Shown here one piece after another: positions 1 to 8,824 of a stretch of 64,000 nucleotides of DNA; position 1 is the stretch's first letter, and every line of letters begins with the position of its first letter. A program made the position numbers and the translations under genes. Origin of the DNA: Prevotella sp. (GTDB lineage: Bacteria; Bacteroidota; Bacteroidia; Bacteroidales; Bacteroidaceae); contig JAFVFY010000026.1 of the NCBI GenBank assembly GCA_017475265.1, positions 1-64,000 on the forward strand, in the 5' to 3' direction. The notes below the pieces were generated by a model that ran no database searches, was not told the DNA's origin, and saw only the letters and a list, made by a program, of their open reading frames with translations.

Positions 1-62
1 CGAAGGTACTGCTCACAAGATTCCTCGTCCTGGAATCGCTTGCCAAACTCTATAAGTTTCAT
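1..62 (-). CDS. IS1595-like transposase, N-terminal fragment cut by window edge
   Basis: Read on the minus strand from the ATG at 62, the only open frame starts MKLIEFGKRFQDEESC and runs off the window after about 20 codons. That opening is typical of IS1595/ISXO2-type transposases of Bacteroidota, whose N-terminus leads into a zinc ribbon and then a DDE-type catalytic domain. Neither domain is inside the window, so this is a similarity call on a very short stretch. A well-formed promoter lies directly upstream at 81-112. The neighbours are accessory genes, which fits an insertion sequence here. Whether the element is intact cannot be seen. Confidence 0.5.
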   Translation of the reverse strand, partial: MKLIEFGKRFQDEESCEQYL

Positions 63-80
63 GACTGTCGTATTTTTGTG

Positions 81-112
81 CAAAGGTAGTGATTCTACGG
101 GAAACTACCAAA
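81..112 (-). promoter_or_regulatory. Promoter of the transposase fragment
   Basis: On the minus strand TTTG (112-109) is followed after 20 bp by TACCTTTG (88-81). This matches the Bacteroidota sigma-70 form TTTG-N19/21-TAnnTTTG. Transcription would begin near 74, about 12 nt before the ATG at 62. Confidence 0.7.
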
Positions 113-192
113 TTATTTGTCGGAAAAATGCGGATAATCATTTTCCATTTACTATAGTTAATCAGAAGAACCGTCCCCGTGATTTCCAGTTG

Positions 193-579
193 CTATTGTT
201 TCTTTAATGCTTCTGTCACTACCAAATCTGCCGGCAACCACTTTACGCTATCCAACTCATCTTTCGCCAGCCACTTCGCCGCCTCGTGCTCATTCAAATG
301 CAACGCCTCCGTCATCAGAGAACACAGGTAGCAATGCATTTTTAGATGAAAGGCAGGATAATCATACTCCACCGTACATAGAAAATCATCCACGCTAATC
401 TTTGCAGACAGTTCCTCGCGAATCTCCCTCACAAGTGCTCCTTCCGGTGCCTCGCCAGCTTCTATCTTTCCGCCAGGAAATTCCCACCAGTCCTTAAAAT
501 CTCCATACCCCCGCTGAGTGGCGAAAATGCGACCCTTGTCATCGCGAATAATTGCTGCTACGACTTCTATCTGTTTCAT
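193..579 (-). CDS. Nudix hydrolase (MutT-like NTP pyrophosphohydrolase)
   Basis: A 128-residue single-domain Nudix protein. The Nudix box is visible at residues 36-58 as GKIEAGE, then REIREEL, with the metal-binding REXXEE glutamates intact. This group hydrolyses nucleoside triphosphates to monophosphates plus pyrophosphate, often oxidised dNTPs such as 8-oxo-dGTP; the substrate cannot be read from sequence. The start MKQIEVVAA at 579 is chosen because it lies 2 bp after the stop of the helicase gene and begins at the first strand of the fold. An upstream extension in the same frame would overlap the helicase. The 2-bp spacing suggests co-transcription with the helicase and a linked role in nucleic-acid quality control or defence. 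Confidence 0.88.
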   Translation of the reverse strand: MKQIEVVAAIIRDDKGRIFATQRGYGDFKDWWEFPGGKIEAGEAPEGALVREIREELSAKISVDDFLCTVEYDYPAFHLKMHCYLCSLMTEALHLNEHEAAKWLAKDELDSVKWLPADLVVTEALKKQ

Positions 580-581
580 AA

Positions 582-3500
582 TTATGCAATTTCTTTCATT
601 CTTGCAAAATGCATCACGCTTCCGGGAATCGGTTCTACCATATTCCAACGTATCTGCATTTGCATTCGATTTCCTAAATTCTTATACTCCCAGTCGCTCA
701 GGGTTACACGGCCCAAATAGACATATCCCATTGTGCGAGCCTTGTCCTCAACAAAATTCTTCTGTTCACGGACAAACAGCAACATCGTCTGTGTCTGATT
801 GATATATGCCTGCCCCTCATTCGATTCTGGTCTGACCCGATTCTGCGTGTCCCATTGAAACAGATAGGGAGACAACGCCTTGTCGTCGTAATCAGTCGTA
901 GAACCTTCTTCGCGATTCTTGATGATATCGACAAACATTGCCTCCACATTCAGCTGTTTGTTGCGTTCCACACCCTCGCGAGCCGACGATTTCCGTGCCA
1001 ACGTCGATGTCCCGATGGCCACCTGAATCTGTGCCTTTGTATAAACGCCGTGAAGCTTCAGTGGGAAATTTGGCAGCAGGGAGTTATCTGGCTTCTCGTA
1101 TGCCTTGTTTCCCTGAATCATTAAGCCTATAACCTCAGCAAGTTCTTCGTAGAATAGCTTGTCAGCAGCAAGGGCATCAACCATCTCTTGGAGGTTTTCA
1201 AATCTTCCAGCCGTTTCAAATAGGTCGTAATAGAGCATCAGCAATCGTTTCTGGTCAACAGCATTCAGACTGTTTACACTCACTCTAAACTCCCGTTTAG
1301 CAAGTTGCTCGATAAAACTCAAATAGGAATAAGAGTCCGTTGCCGACCACTTGCGGAACACAGCACGGCTTAGTTCCTCATTAAACCGAGATTGCTCTTT
1401 GCTCACTCCAGCCTCAAACAATATCTGATTCCACGTTCTCCCTTTGTAGAGCTTATCTACGGGCATCTGATAGATTCTTGCGAAATTGGAGAGCGTAAGC
1501 GGAACGGAGTGATGTCGTTCAAAGTTTTGTACCAAACCAAGAACCCGTCGAGCCGTAAAACGCTGGATAGCACCTCTGATATTCTGAAGAATATACTCCT
1601 TTGCCTTTGGCTCCAGCATGATGCGACAGCCCAACGGCAGGTGAGGACAATCGCGCTCCATCTCTTCAATTACACTCATCGAAGTGCGCCCAAGCATCAC
1701 TCTCATTCGGTCGGAATAGTTGAACTCTGCACGACTGTTACCCACATAGTCAAAGATGTCCACATGCGTTTTGCCCTCGGCCTTGCGTAATCCTCGGCCA
1801 AACTGCTGGATAAACACCGTGAGACTTTCCGTGGGACGAAGGAAAAGGATGGTGTCCACTTCAGGAATATCCACACCCTCGTTGAACATATCTACCACAA
1901 ATAGGTAGTTGATTTCCTTGTTCTTCAAACGGCGATAAAGCGGTGCTCGCATCTGCGCATTCTCACTGGTCAGCACATCAGCCTTCAATCCACAAAGTGT
2001 AAACTTCGAGGCCATATATTTGGCATGTTGTTGATCTACACAGAAGCATAATGCCCTAACGTCACGAATATCAGGAAGGTACTTTTGCAACGACTGCAAG
2101 ATGACTGCAGTTCGTGCATCATTATAGCTATATATGTGAGAAAGCTCAGACGCCACATAGTGTCCCTTATCCCAAGCCACCCCAGAATAATCCACAGAGT
2201 CTGTGATTCCATAATAATAGAATGGAGCAAGCAAGCCTTTGTTCAGCGCATCATCAAGACGTATCTCAGCAGAAATGGTACCATCGAAGTCCTGCGTGAT
2301 GTCCTCGCCATCCATACGTTCTGGCGTAGCCGTCAGGCCAAGTAGCACCTTGGGGGTAAAGTGGTCGATAATTTTACGATAGGAAGATGCTGCCGCATGG
2401 TGCACCTCGTCTATGACGATATAGTCGTAATAGTCCGCAGGCAATTGAAGATTATCCAGACGATTATTAAGCGTGTCCTTAGATGCAAACACATGTTCAT
2501 AGTTCGTAGGCTCTTCGCCACCATACCATTTCTCTCCAAAGTTATAATCGCTGAGTACTTGCCGGAATGTCAACAGACTCTGACGCAGGATCTCTTCACG
2601 ATGTGCGATGAATAAAAGTCGTGCTCGTTTGTTTGTTTCAGCAAAAGCCTTATAGTCGCTCGCGGCCATTACGGTCTTACCCGTTCCTGTAGCGGCTACT
2701 ACAAGATTGCGCCAATGCCCACGCACTTCCCGCTCAACCTGAAGACGCTCCAATATTTCCTGCTGATAGTCGAAAGGACGTATCAGTTGTAGCAGGTCGA
2801 AGTCAATCGCATTATCCGATTCCGCGCCCAGTGCAACTTTCAATCGCTCGTCGTCTTCTCCGCTGACAAAGGTTTCATAGCCTTCTGCCCACCAAGAAGC
2901 ATCAAATGCCCCCATGATGGTTTTCATCATTCGAGGCTGCTCCATCTGCGTCACTTTCACGTTCCATTCAGCACCGGTATCAAGGGCTTGCTCAGAAAGA
3001 TTAGAAGAACCAATATATGCAGTATTGAACCCTGTGTTGCGCAGGAAAATATATGCCTTTGCGTGTAGTCGCTCGTCTGTAATGTCGTAAGTGATTTTTA
3101 TTTCTGTATTATTGAGTTCTGCCAGTTTCTTTACGGCTTCAAAGTCGGTTGCCTTCATATAGGTCGTGGTAATCACCTTTAGCTTTCCCCCTCTGTTGGT
3201 GAACTCCTTCAACTGTGGCAGTATTAGTGCAAGTCCACGTTTTTTGATAAACGACACCATCAGCCGTATTTCATCGGCTGAGGCTATTTCCTTTTGTAAT
3301 TCTGTATATAGCTTAATGCCTTTCCCTGTGAAAAGTGCTCCGTTCACCAGTCCCTTCATCGGCATAATCTCCTCCAATCGCTTCGCCAAGTCGGGATAGT
3401 CCGATTGCGTTTTGTCAATCACAGCTGTCAGTATCTTCGCCTGTGCGGACAACAGATTTCCTGATTCCAAATGAAACTCATCAATAAGCTTTTTGATGAT

Positions 3501-3755
3501 GGCATTAGCCAGATTCACTCCTTTTCTAATTTCATCCTTTTTCTGCTCTTCAGCATCAGCATCATCAACACCTTTCAAATCGGAAACGTCCGACAGCATC
3601 TGTTCAAAGATACCTGTCAGATACATTGCAAGCAGCTTGGAGACCTCATGCCGCTCTATAGTCCGCTCCCCTATATAGAACTGTTTCCTGTCTATCGAAG
3701 CGATTTTCTCCTCAAATAGCTGATTTATAATCTGTTCGTATATTCCGATTTGCAT
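582..3755 (-). CDS. PLD-like / DEAH-box helicase / DUF3427 protein
   Basis: About 1057 residues. The N-terminal part carries a phospholipase-D-like nuclease domain with an HAKAYIF (HxK) motif near residue 230 followed by GSSNLS. A superfamily-2 helicase core follows: ATGTGKT Walker A near 355, DEVH box near 447, GLTATP, and a motif VI region with QQFGRGLRK. The C-terminal ~270 residues correspond to the DUF3427 region found in this architecture. The protein is probably a cytoplasmic ATP-driven DNA translocase or nuclease, with a defence or repair role inferred from the domain mix and accessory setting. The ATG at 3755 is preferred over an in-frame TTG at 3764. It is followed 2 bp later by the Nudix gene. 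No frame damage was seen. Confidence 0.88.
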   Translation of the reverse strand: MQIGIYEQIINQLFEEKIASIDRKQFYIGERTIERHEVSKLLAMYLTGIFEQMLSDVSDLKGVDDADAEEQKKDEIRKGVNLANAIIKKLIDEFHLESGNLLSAQAKILTAVIDKTQSDYPDLAKRLEEIMPMKGLVNGALFTGKGIKLYTELQKEIASADEIRLMVSFIKKRGLALILPQLKEFTNRGGKLKVITTTYMKATDFEAVKKLAELNNTEIKITYDITDERLHAKAYIFLRNTGFNTAYIGSSNLSEQALDTGAEWNVKVTQMEQPRMMKTIMGAFDASWWAEGYETFVSGEDDERLKVALGAESDNAIDFDLLQLIRPFDYQQEILERLQVEREVRGHWRNLVVAATGTGKTVMAASDYKAFAETNKRARLLFIAHREEILRQSLLTFRQVLSDYNFGEKWYGGEEPTNYEHVFASKDTLNNRLDNLQLPADYYDYIVIDEVHHAAASSYRKIIDHFTPKVLLGLTATPERMDGEDITQDFDGTISAEIRLDDALNKGLLAPFYYYGITDSVDYSGVAWDKGHYVASELSHIYSYNDARTAVILQSLQKYLPDIRDVRALCFCVDQQHAKYMASKFTLCGLKADVLTSENAQMRAPLYRRLKNKEINYLFVVDMFNEGVDIPEVDTILFLRPTESLTVFIQQFGRGLRKAEGKTHVDIFDYVGNSRAEFNYSDRMRVMLGRTSMSVIEEMERDCPHLPLGCRIMLEPKAKEYILQNIRGAIQRFTARRVLGLVQNFERHHSVPLTLSNFARIYQMPVDKLYKGRTWNQILFEAGVSKEQSRFNEELSRAVFRKWSATDSYSYLSFIEQLAKREFRVSVNSLNAVDQKRLLMLYYDLFETAGRFENLQEMVDALAADKLFYEELAEVIGLMIQGNKAYEKPDNSLLPNFPLKLHGVYTKAQIQVAIGTSTLARKSSAREGVERNKQLNVEAMFVDIIKNREEGSTTDYDDKALSPYLFQWDTQNRVRPESNEGQAYINQTQTMLLFVREQKNFVEDKARTMGYVYLGRVTLSDWEYKNLGNRMQMQIRWNMVEPIPGSVMHFARMKEIA

Positions 3756-3923
3756 AACCCCCAAAAATGATTGTTAGTGTTCTATAAACCTTTCCTATCC
3801 ATGTCGTTATTGCTCCGTTACACCTAAAATGTTCTTACTACCTTGACCTTTGGTCGAGCCTGTTCTCGCTCGGCATACTGAAAGCGAGCTTTCGTCTGCC
3901 CTCGCTCATTCGCAGCCTTAACT

Positions 3924-4709
3924 ACGACTCTTCTGTTTTGTCCTCGGCATGTTCGTCCTCGAACGACTGGATTTCTGCTGCAATGGTCTTTTGCAGTTCT
4001 TCCTTAGGAATAATCAGTTTGTAGTCGGCTACACCAATGGGCTTGGTCATGCCCTCAAGTGCCAACTCCACATCCAGACGGTCTTTCTCGGCACAAAGGA
4101 TGATGCCAATGGATGGTTTCTCACCTTCCTGACGCTTGGTGCGGTCGAGAAGGGAGAGGTGCTATGAAACACTTCATTGGCATACTGTGTCTGCACGGCA
4201 GGCAGCGTGGACTCGAAGTTGTTGTCAGCAGAAGGAACAGAATGCGTCTCGTGCATCCCCAACTTGATGGCATTCAGGAGCAGATCGCGATTCCAGCCTT
4301 TAGCGATAGACTCTTTGGCATAGTAAAGTGTGTCGCCATCGCTTAAATCTTTATTCAATAGCAACAAATTCTGGGACCAAGGCAAAAGTGCTACGCTCCG
4401 TAGCAGTTTTTCATCACAGTCCTTGTATCGTACATAAAAAGACTTCATGTTCCAAAGTTGACGTGGCGACAATCCCATGTCGGGATAGCGTTCTTTCAAG
4501 TCAACGGATAAACGTTTGACGACACCGCTTCCATGCTTGCTCTCCAGTTTTCTCTCATAAAGAAGCCTGCCAATCTTCCAATAGGTATTACTGGATGAGG
4601 CGGCAATGTGGCGAGCAATATTTATTCGTGCATTCTCTATTACTGCTACGGTCTGTAGCAGTAATTCGTTATATTCGTTTTTCTGGATTGGAACTAGTTC
4701 TTCTGCCAT
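3924..4709 (-). pseudogene. yhcG-type DUF1016 nuclease with deleted catalytic core
   Basis: The first ~177 codons from the ATG at 4709 give a normal DUF1016 N-terminal domain (KIGRLLYE, LSPRQLWNMKSFY, up to YANEVF). After that the frame turns into unrelated residues and stops at 4047. The authentic C-terminus is found in another minus-strand frame at about 4150-3924: LDRTKRQEGEKPSIGIIL, ALEGMTKPIGV, and a stop at 3926-3924. What is missing is the roughly 100-codon PD-(D/E)XK nuclease centre normally between YANEVF and the YLDRTK segment. One deletion with an out-of-frame joint near 4160 explains this. Intact relatives are about 330-380 residues. A nuclease-dead N-terminal product could still be translated. 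Confidence 0.82.
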
Positions 4710-4809
4710 TGATTTTGTCTTAGGTTTTGTAATTTGCCCACAAAGTTACTGAAAAAAACTATAGTGTGGAAAGAAATTTGCAAAAAAGTAACAAATGAAC
4801 TAGATTTTG

Positions 4810-4840
4810 TTGCATTTCTCGATAATATTGTGTATCTTTG
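4810..4840 (+). promoter_or_regulatory. Promoter of the DUF6078 gene
   Basis: TATCTTTG at 4833-4840 fits the Bacteroidota -7 element. TTGC at 4810 lies about 20 bp upstream as a -33 candidate, with TTTG at 4806 as an alternative at 23 bp. The start codon follows about 33 nt after the predicted transcription start. Confidence 0.6.
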
Positions 4841-4879
4841 CGCTGTCAAATCGACGATGTTTCAATGAATAACTAAAAT

Positions 4880-5341
4880 ATGACCGCTATGGAAGAAAAA
4901 GAACTGAAAGCGAAAGATATACCAACGAAGTATCCCTTGTGTTTCAACGATGAGTGTGGGGATAAGGACAAGTGCATGCATTATCAGGCCAGGCTACTAA
5001 TGCCCAAAGACCGATACAGCGGCTCGGCGGTCTATCCTACTGCCTGGGAGGACGGCAAGTGCCGATGTTTCCGTGAGAAGAGACTGGTGAAGAAAGCGTG
5101 GGGCTTCACGAAACTCTATGATAACGTTCCTAAACGACAAAAGGCTGAGGCCCGCCATTGTGTGCATGCATTATTCGGCTTCGGAAATGGGCCTTACTAT
5201 CGAGTGCATCACGGTGAGAATATGCTCTCGCCCAAACAGCAGGAAGAGATTCTGGCGGTTCTCGCCAAGTTCGGCAGCATCGAGGGCATAGAGTTTGACC
5301 ACTATGTTATAGATTGGGATTTTGAGTCAACAAACTCTTGA
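4880..5341 (+). CDS. DUF6078-like Cys-rich hypothetical protein
   Basis: A 153-residue soluble protein resembling the DUF6078 family of Bacteroidales, whose function is unknown. The N-terminal third carries a cysteine cluster (PLCFNDECGDKDKCMHYQ) followed by KCRCF and later RHCVHALFGFGNG, so metal binding is possible. No signal peptide or membrane segment is seen. Start is ATG 4880; an internal ATG at 4889 is equally plausible. It has its own promoter and is followed by a palindrome cluster, so it appears monocistronic. Confidence 0.6.
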   Translation: MTAMEEKELKAKDIPTKYPLCFNDECGDKDKCMHYQARLLMPKDRYSGSAVYPTAWEDGKCRCFREKRLVKKAWGFTKLYDNVPKRQKAEARHCVHALFGFGNGPYYRVHHGENMLSPKQQEEILAVLAKFGSIEGIEFDHYVIDWDFESTNS

Positions 5342-5402
5342 TATACGCTTCGATATCTGGCGAACTGACGTTGTAAATGGGCTGGGTCAGGCTGAGTAAG
5401 GA

Positions 5403-5484
5403 TTCCCACCTTGGGAACAAAACGTTCCCAACGTGGGAACAATTCATTCCCGGCGTGGGAATAAAACGTTCCCACAGTGGGAAT
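5403..5484. repeat. Four consecutive GTTCCCA/TGGGAAC palindromes
   Basis: Four short palindromes follow each other at 5403-5417, 5424-5440, 5446-5462 and 5468-5484. Each has arms of the form TTCCC..GGGAA, separated by 5-6 bp A-rich spacers. Each could form a hairpin, alone or with its neighbours. A related cluster lies at 44220-44280. They sit between the converging ends of two genes, so a terminator-like or DNA-structure role is possible but not shown. Confidence 0.85.
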
Positions 5485-5532
5485 AAATAGAGAGCCAAAT
5501 GAATTATCAAAAATGTCCTATAGCAGTTGTTA

Positions 5533-6717
5533 TTAATACAGGAATCCCAGCAGCCAGAGCGGGATGAGGTTGCCCTTGCCTATTTCCGTGTTGTAGCGGG
5601 CGTAGATGGTGTCGGGGGCATAGTGTGCGTGAGGTGAGTTGGCATCACAGATGACGAACTTCAGTTTTTCGTCCACGGTGTAGTACTTGTTTCGCCCTTC
5701 CTGGTTCACCTTATGGTCTTTCCACAGCGAGTTGACGAAGAAGGTCTCCATAGCGTCCTGCTTCTCCACATTGATAGGGTAGATGGCGTAGAGGAGGTTG
5801 GAGTTGTGGAGCATCACCTTCGACGGCTTCTTCGGGAAGTCCTCGCCCACGGGGTAAATCATATTGAGCAGACGGGCATCGGTGAGATACTTGATGTAGT
5901 TCATCACCGTGGCCCGCGAGGTCTGTATGTCCTGTGCCAGCTTCGACACGTTGGGGGCTTTCGCTCCTTCCTCGGCAATCTCATAGAACAGCTTCTTGAT
6001 TTTCGTGAGGTATTTCAGCTCTATCTGCTTGACGAGCAGGATGTCCACCTCGGTCATCATGTTCATGGTCTTGAGCAGGTTCTCCGAGTAGTTGCGGTGT
6101 TCCTGGAAGAAGGGGTAGAAACCATGATGGATATAGTCTTGGAAATACTTTCGAGGCGATGCTTTCGGCAATATCTGCTTGACAATATTCTCGTGATCGC
6201 TCAGAATATCTTCTAAAACGTAGGGCTTGAAGTCATTACCTGTGAGGAGGTTAAGGAACTCGCGGAAGGAGAATCCTCGGAGGTTGTAGCTCTGTACAAT
6301 GCCGTTCAGCTCGGGGTTCTCATCCTTCAGTCGCATGACGCTACTGCCGGTGAACACAATCTTCAGACCCGGATAGAGGTCGTAGCAGCGACGTAGTTCC
6401 TTCGACCAATCGGGCTGTTTGAACACCTGGTCGATGAGCAGCACGCGACCTCCTCGGTGATAGAAATCACCGGCGAAGTCGGCAATTCCTCGGCCCTGGA
6501 AGTAGAAGTTGTTCATGTTGACATAGAGGCATTGCTTGTCCTCGAGGTCGAAGTGCTCACGGGCATACTGGAGCAGGAACGTTGTCTTGCCCACGCCACG
6601 AGTGCCTTTGATGCCAATCATGCGGTGACTCCAGTCAATCTCGTCCATCAAAGTACGACGGACAGGTGCATTGACATGCTCTACCAGGTATCTGTGTGTT
6701 CGGAAGAAAGCCTCCAT
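5533..6717 (-). CDS. AAA family ATPase with DUF4143-type C-terminus
   Basis: A 394-residue ATPase of the prokaryotic AAA_14/DUF4143 type. Visible are a Walker A motif GTRGVGKTT near residue 37, a Walker B strand VLLIDQVFK in which the usual Glu after Asp is Gln, and a sensor-1 strand KIVFTGSSVM. The C-terminal half holds a winged-helix-like segment (KLAQDIQTSRATVMNYIKYL) and the closing nuclease-like DUF4143 domain. Biological roles of these proteins are mostly unknown; they are frequent in Bacteroidota accessory regions. It lies 12 bp downstream of pepP on the same strand and may be read through from it. The Walker B Gln could lower hydrolysis. Confidence 0.75.
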   Translation of the reverse strand: MEAFFRTHRYLVEHVNAPVRRTLMDEIDWSHRMIGIKGTRGVGKTTFLLQYAREHFDLEDKQCLYVNMNNFYFQGRGIADFAGDFYHRGGRVLLIDQVFKQPDWSKELRRCYDLYPGLKIVFTGSSVMRLKDENPELNGIVQSYNLRGFSFREFLNLLTGNDFKPYVLEDILSDHENIVKQILPKASPRKYFQDYIHHGFYPFFQEHRNYSENLLKTMNMMTEVDILLVKQIELKYLTKIKKLFYEIAEEGAKAPNVSKLAQDIQTSRATVMNYIKYLTDARLLNMIYPVGEDFPKKPSKVMLHNSNLLYAIYPINVEKQDAMETFFVNSLWKDHKVNQEGRNKYYTVDEKLKFVICDANSPHAHYAPDTIYARYNTEIGKGNLIPLWLLGFLY

Positions 6718-6729
6718 TTATCAATTAAG

Positions 6730-8133
6730 TTAGAATGGCAGACCGCGCATCCGTTCTTCTACGTCGTTGGGGTGATAAGGTATCCGCTTGTGGCCCATGA
6801 AGCGGCAGCCACCCTCCATGATGAGAATGTCATCCTCAATGCGTATGCCACCGAAGTCCTTGTACTCCTCAATCTTGTCGTAACAGAGGAAGTCCTTGAA
6901 GCGGTCTTCGCTGCGCCAGAGGTCGATGAGGTGGGGGATGAAGTAGATGCCCGGCTCGTCGGAGAGGATGAATCCTGTCTCCAGGCGACGACCCATGCGC
7001 AGACAGTTGGTACCGAACTGCTCCAGGTTGGGACGTGTCTCGTCGTCAAAGCCAACGTAAATCTGACCGAGACCCTCCATGTCGTGCACATCGAGCCCCA
7101 TCATGTGACCTAGTCCGTGGGGGAAGAACATAGCGTGGGCACCGGCGGCAACAGCCTCTTCGGTATCACCCTTCATCAGTCCCAGCTCCTTCAGCCGGTC
7201 GGTCATCATACGGGCTACGGCGAAGTGTACGTCAGCCCATTTCACACCAGGCTTGGCCACGTCGAGCACATAGTCGTGACATTCCTCCACGATACTGTAT
7301 ATCTCCAGCTGCTTCATCGTGAACTCTCCATCGACGGGCATGGTGCGGGTGTGGTCTGAGGCATAGCCCTCTAACTCACAGCCAGCATCACAGATGACCA
7401 GCCTACCCCTCTCCATCACGGCATCGCTGGGTGTGCCGTGCATAATCTCACCATGCTGGGAGAATATGGTCGAGAAGGAATTGCCATGAGCCAGCGAGAG
7501 AGCCACGCCGTCTACCTGTCCGGCCACCTCGCGCTCGGTCTTACCCGGATGAATAAGGTCCATAGCCTTGACGTGCATCTCGTAACCGATGTCGCAGGCA
7601 CGGTCAATGAGGTCTATCTCCTGCAGCTCCTTGTGAGAGCGCATCTTCACCACGGCCTTGATAAGCTCCACCGAAGCGGCCACTTTCTGTTTAGAGGGAT
7701 GTATGCCCATCAAGTCCATGATTTGTATCATGTTGTCGTGACGGTAGGGAGGCAGGAAATGAAGGCATTTACTATTTGACGATTTACAATTTACGATTTC
7801 AGCGAGCTGTGAGAGTGGGGCGGTCTTGGTTATGCCCACCTCTGCGGCAAGGTCGCTGACGGAAGGCGTGTAGCCCATCCATACGATGTCGTCAACGTCG
7901 ATGTCATTGCCCAACAACCATTCCTGGTCATTGTCAATATCGATGACACCCACCAATCCATCGCGCTTCTGTCCGAAGTAGTAGAGGAAGGTGGAATCCT
8001 GGCGCATGGGGGCGTATGTATTGTTGGGATAGTTCTTGGGCGACTCATTGTTGCCAAAGAGCACGATAATGCCCTTGCCCACCAGGCGTTTCAATTCCGC
8101 ACGGCGGCGGATATAGGTTTCTTTGGTAAACAT
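6730..8133 (-). CDS. pepP: Xaa-Pro aminopeptidase (aminopeptidase P, M24B)
   Basis: A 467-residue metalloprotease that removes an N-terminal residue preceding proline. The creatinase-like N-domain is followed by the pita-bread catalytic domain with all five metal ligands recognisable: ICDAG, ASDHTRT, HGLGHMMGLDVHD, SDEPGIYF and GGIRIEDD. It is likely cytoplasmic, since no signal peptide is present. A short dispersed repeat (about 7769-7800) is carried in frame within the N-domain, giving the polar insert NCKSSNSK. The gene lies 25 bp downstream of the toxin gene of a toxin-antitoxin pair. Confidence 0.93.
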   Translation of the reverse strand: MFTKETYIRRRAELKRLVGKGIIVLFGNNESPKNYPNNTYAPMRQDSTFLYYFGQKRDGLVGVIDIDNDQEWLLGNDIDVDDIVWMGYTPSVSDLAAEVGITKTAPLSQLAEIVNCKSSNSKCLHFLPPYRHDNMIQIMDLMGIHPSKQKVAASVELIKAVVKMRSHKELQEIDLIDRACDIGYEMHVKAMDLIHPGKTEREVAGQVDGVALSLAHGNSFSTIFSQHGEIMHGTPSDAVMERGRLVICDAGCELEGYASDHTRTMPVDGEFTMKQLEIYSIVEECHDYVLDVAKPGVKWADVHFAVARMMTDRLKELGLMKGDTEEAVAAGAHAMFFPHGLGHMMGLDVHDMEGLGQIYVGFDDETRPNLEQFGTNCLRMGRRLETGFILSDEPGIYFIPHLIDLWRSEDRFKDFLCYDKIEEYKDFGGIRIEDDILIMEGGCRFMGHKRIPYHPNDVEERMRGLPF

Positions 8134-8158
8134 TATCTTTGATAATTATATAAAAAAG

Positions 8159-8506
8159 TTATACTTCAAATCCCAATTCGCGAGCCATCTGCCTGATAAC
8201 CTTCACATCAACGGTGGAATAGTCCGACTTGTCGTAGATGGCAAGGAGAGCTATCTGCCCCTCATGCTCGGCTATGATGACATCGTTGGCCGTGATGACA
8301 CGGGCACCGCCGGCCTTACCACGTCCCTTGGAAGCAATGGGCATACGAATTTTGCGAATGCCGGGATAGAGTTCTGCACCTTGGAGGGGATTCTTTTGAA
8401 GTTCTTTCTTAAAATCCTCGAGGTCATCCTTAAAGCTGTGATAACGTTTCTTCAGTTTCTTGGCTTCTATAAGAAAATTGTTGTGAGGCTTAATCTCGTA
8501 GCTCAT
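8159..8506 (-). CDS. RelE/ParE-type toxin of a type II TA pair
   Basis: A 115-residue basic protein. The N-terminal helices are rich in lysine (EAKKLKKRYHSF), and beta strands such as GIRKIRMP, GGARVITAND and IALLAIYDKSDYS are typical of RelE/ParE toxins, which cut mRNA on the ribosome or poison gyrase; the target is not predictable here. It overlaps the preceding antitoxin gene by 17 bp, the normal TA arrangement. Length matches the family. Confidence 0.75.
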   Translation of the reverse strand: MSYEIKPHNNFLIEAKKLKKRYHSFKDDLEDFKKELQKNPLQGAELYPGIRKIRMPIASKGRGKAGGARVITANDVIIAEHEGQIALLAIYDKSDYSTVDVKVIRQMARELGFEV

Positions 8507-8750
8507 CCATCATTTCCTCCCAAGTTGTGAATTTGTCCGACTTCCCAGTTTCTAAGTATTCCTTCCAATCTTTCATGGCCTGACATACTTGTGGCGTAAT
8601 GTCCCGTTTCGGTTTCTTTTTCTTGGCTGGGACTGGCGTAAGGCGATAGCTGCCCCGGCGTGATCGCAGAATCACGCGCTCGCCATTGTCTACCATGTTG
8701 AGGTATCGCGTCTGGTTAGAGCGAAACTCGCTTGTGCTTACTACTGTCAT
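8490..8750 (-). CDS. Phd/YefM-type antitoxin
   Basis: An 86-residue protein whose N-terminus (TVVSTSEFRSNQTRYLNMVDNGERVILR) matches the Phd/YefM DNA-binding fold, followed by a lysine-rich hinge and an acidic C-terminal tail suited to neutralising the toxin. It probably represses its own promoter as well. It is the first gene of the TA pair and overlaps the toxin by 17 bp. Start is the ATG at 8750, preceded by a dispersed AT-rich repeat. Confidence 0.75.
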   Translation of the reverse strand: MTVVSTSEFRSNQTRYLNMVDNGERVILRSRRGSYRLTPVPAKKKKPKRDITPQVCQAMKDWKEYLETGKSDKFTTWEEMMDELRD

Positions 8751-8756
8751 AATCTT

Positions 8757-8820
8757 AACTGTTCGTGAAGTTCGTGGTTAAAAAACAATTCGTTCAATTC
8801 GTCAAATTCGTTGTTTTATT
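8757..8820. repeat. Dispersed repeat, AATTCGT family
   Basis: An irregular repetition of TTCGTG/AATTCGT words (ATTCGTCAAATTCGTTG) fills the space between NfnAB and the antitoxin gene. The same phrase occurs at 29090-29132 between sppA and lpxK, and a looser relative at about 15508-15540. It looks like a non-coding spacer repeat. Confidence 0.6.
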
Positions 8821-8824
8821 AGAA

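Noticed and set aside
165..185. ACCGTCCCCGT near the Nudix end and GTGTCCCCGTT near 44475 as REP elements
   Set aside because: Only a short shared word and no paired inverted copy; too little to call a repeat family.
5307..5510. 67-codon minus-strand frame over the palindromes
   Set aside because: Most of it is translation of the palindrome cluster and the end of the DUF6078 gene; no independent support.
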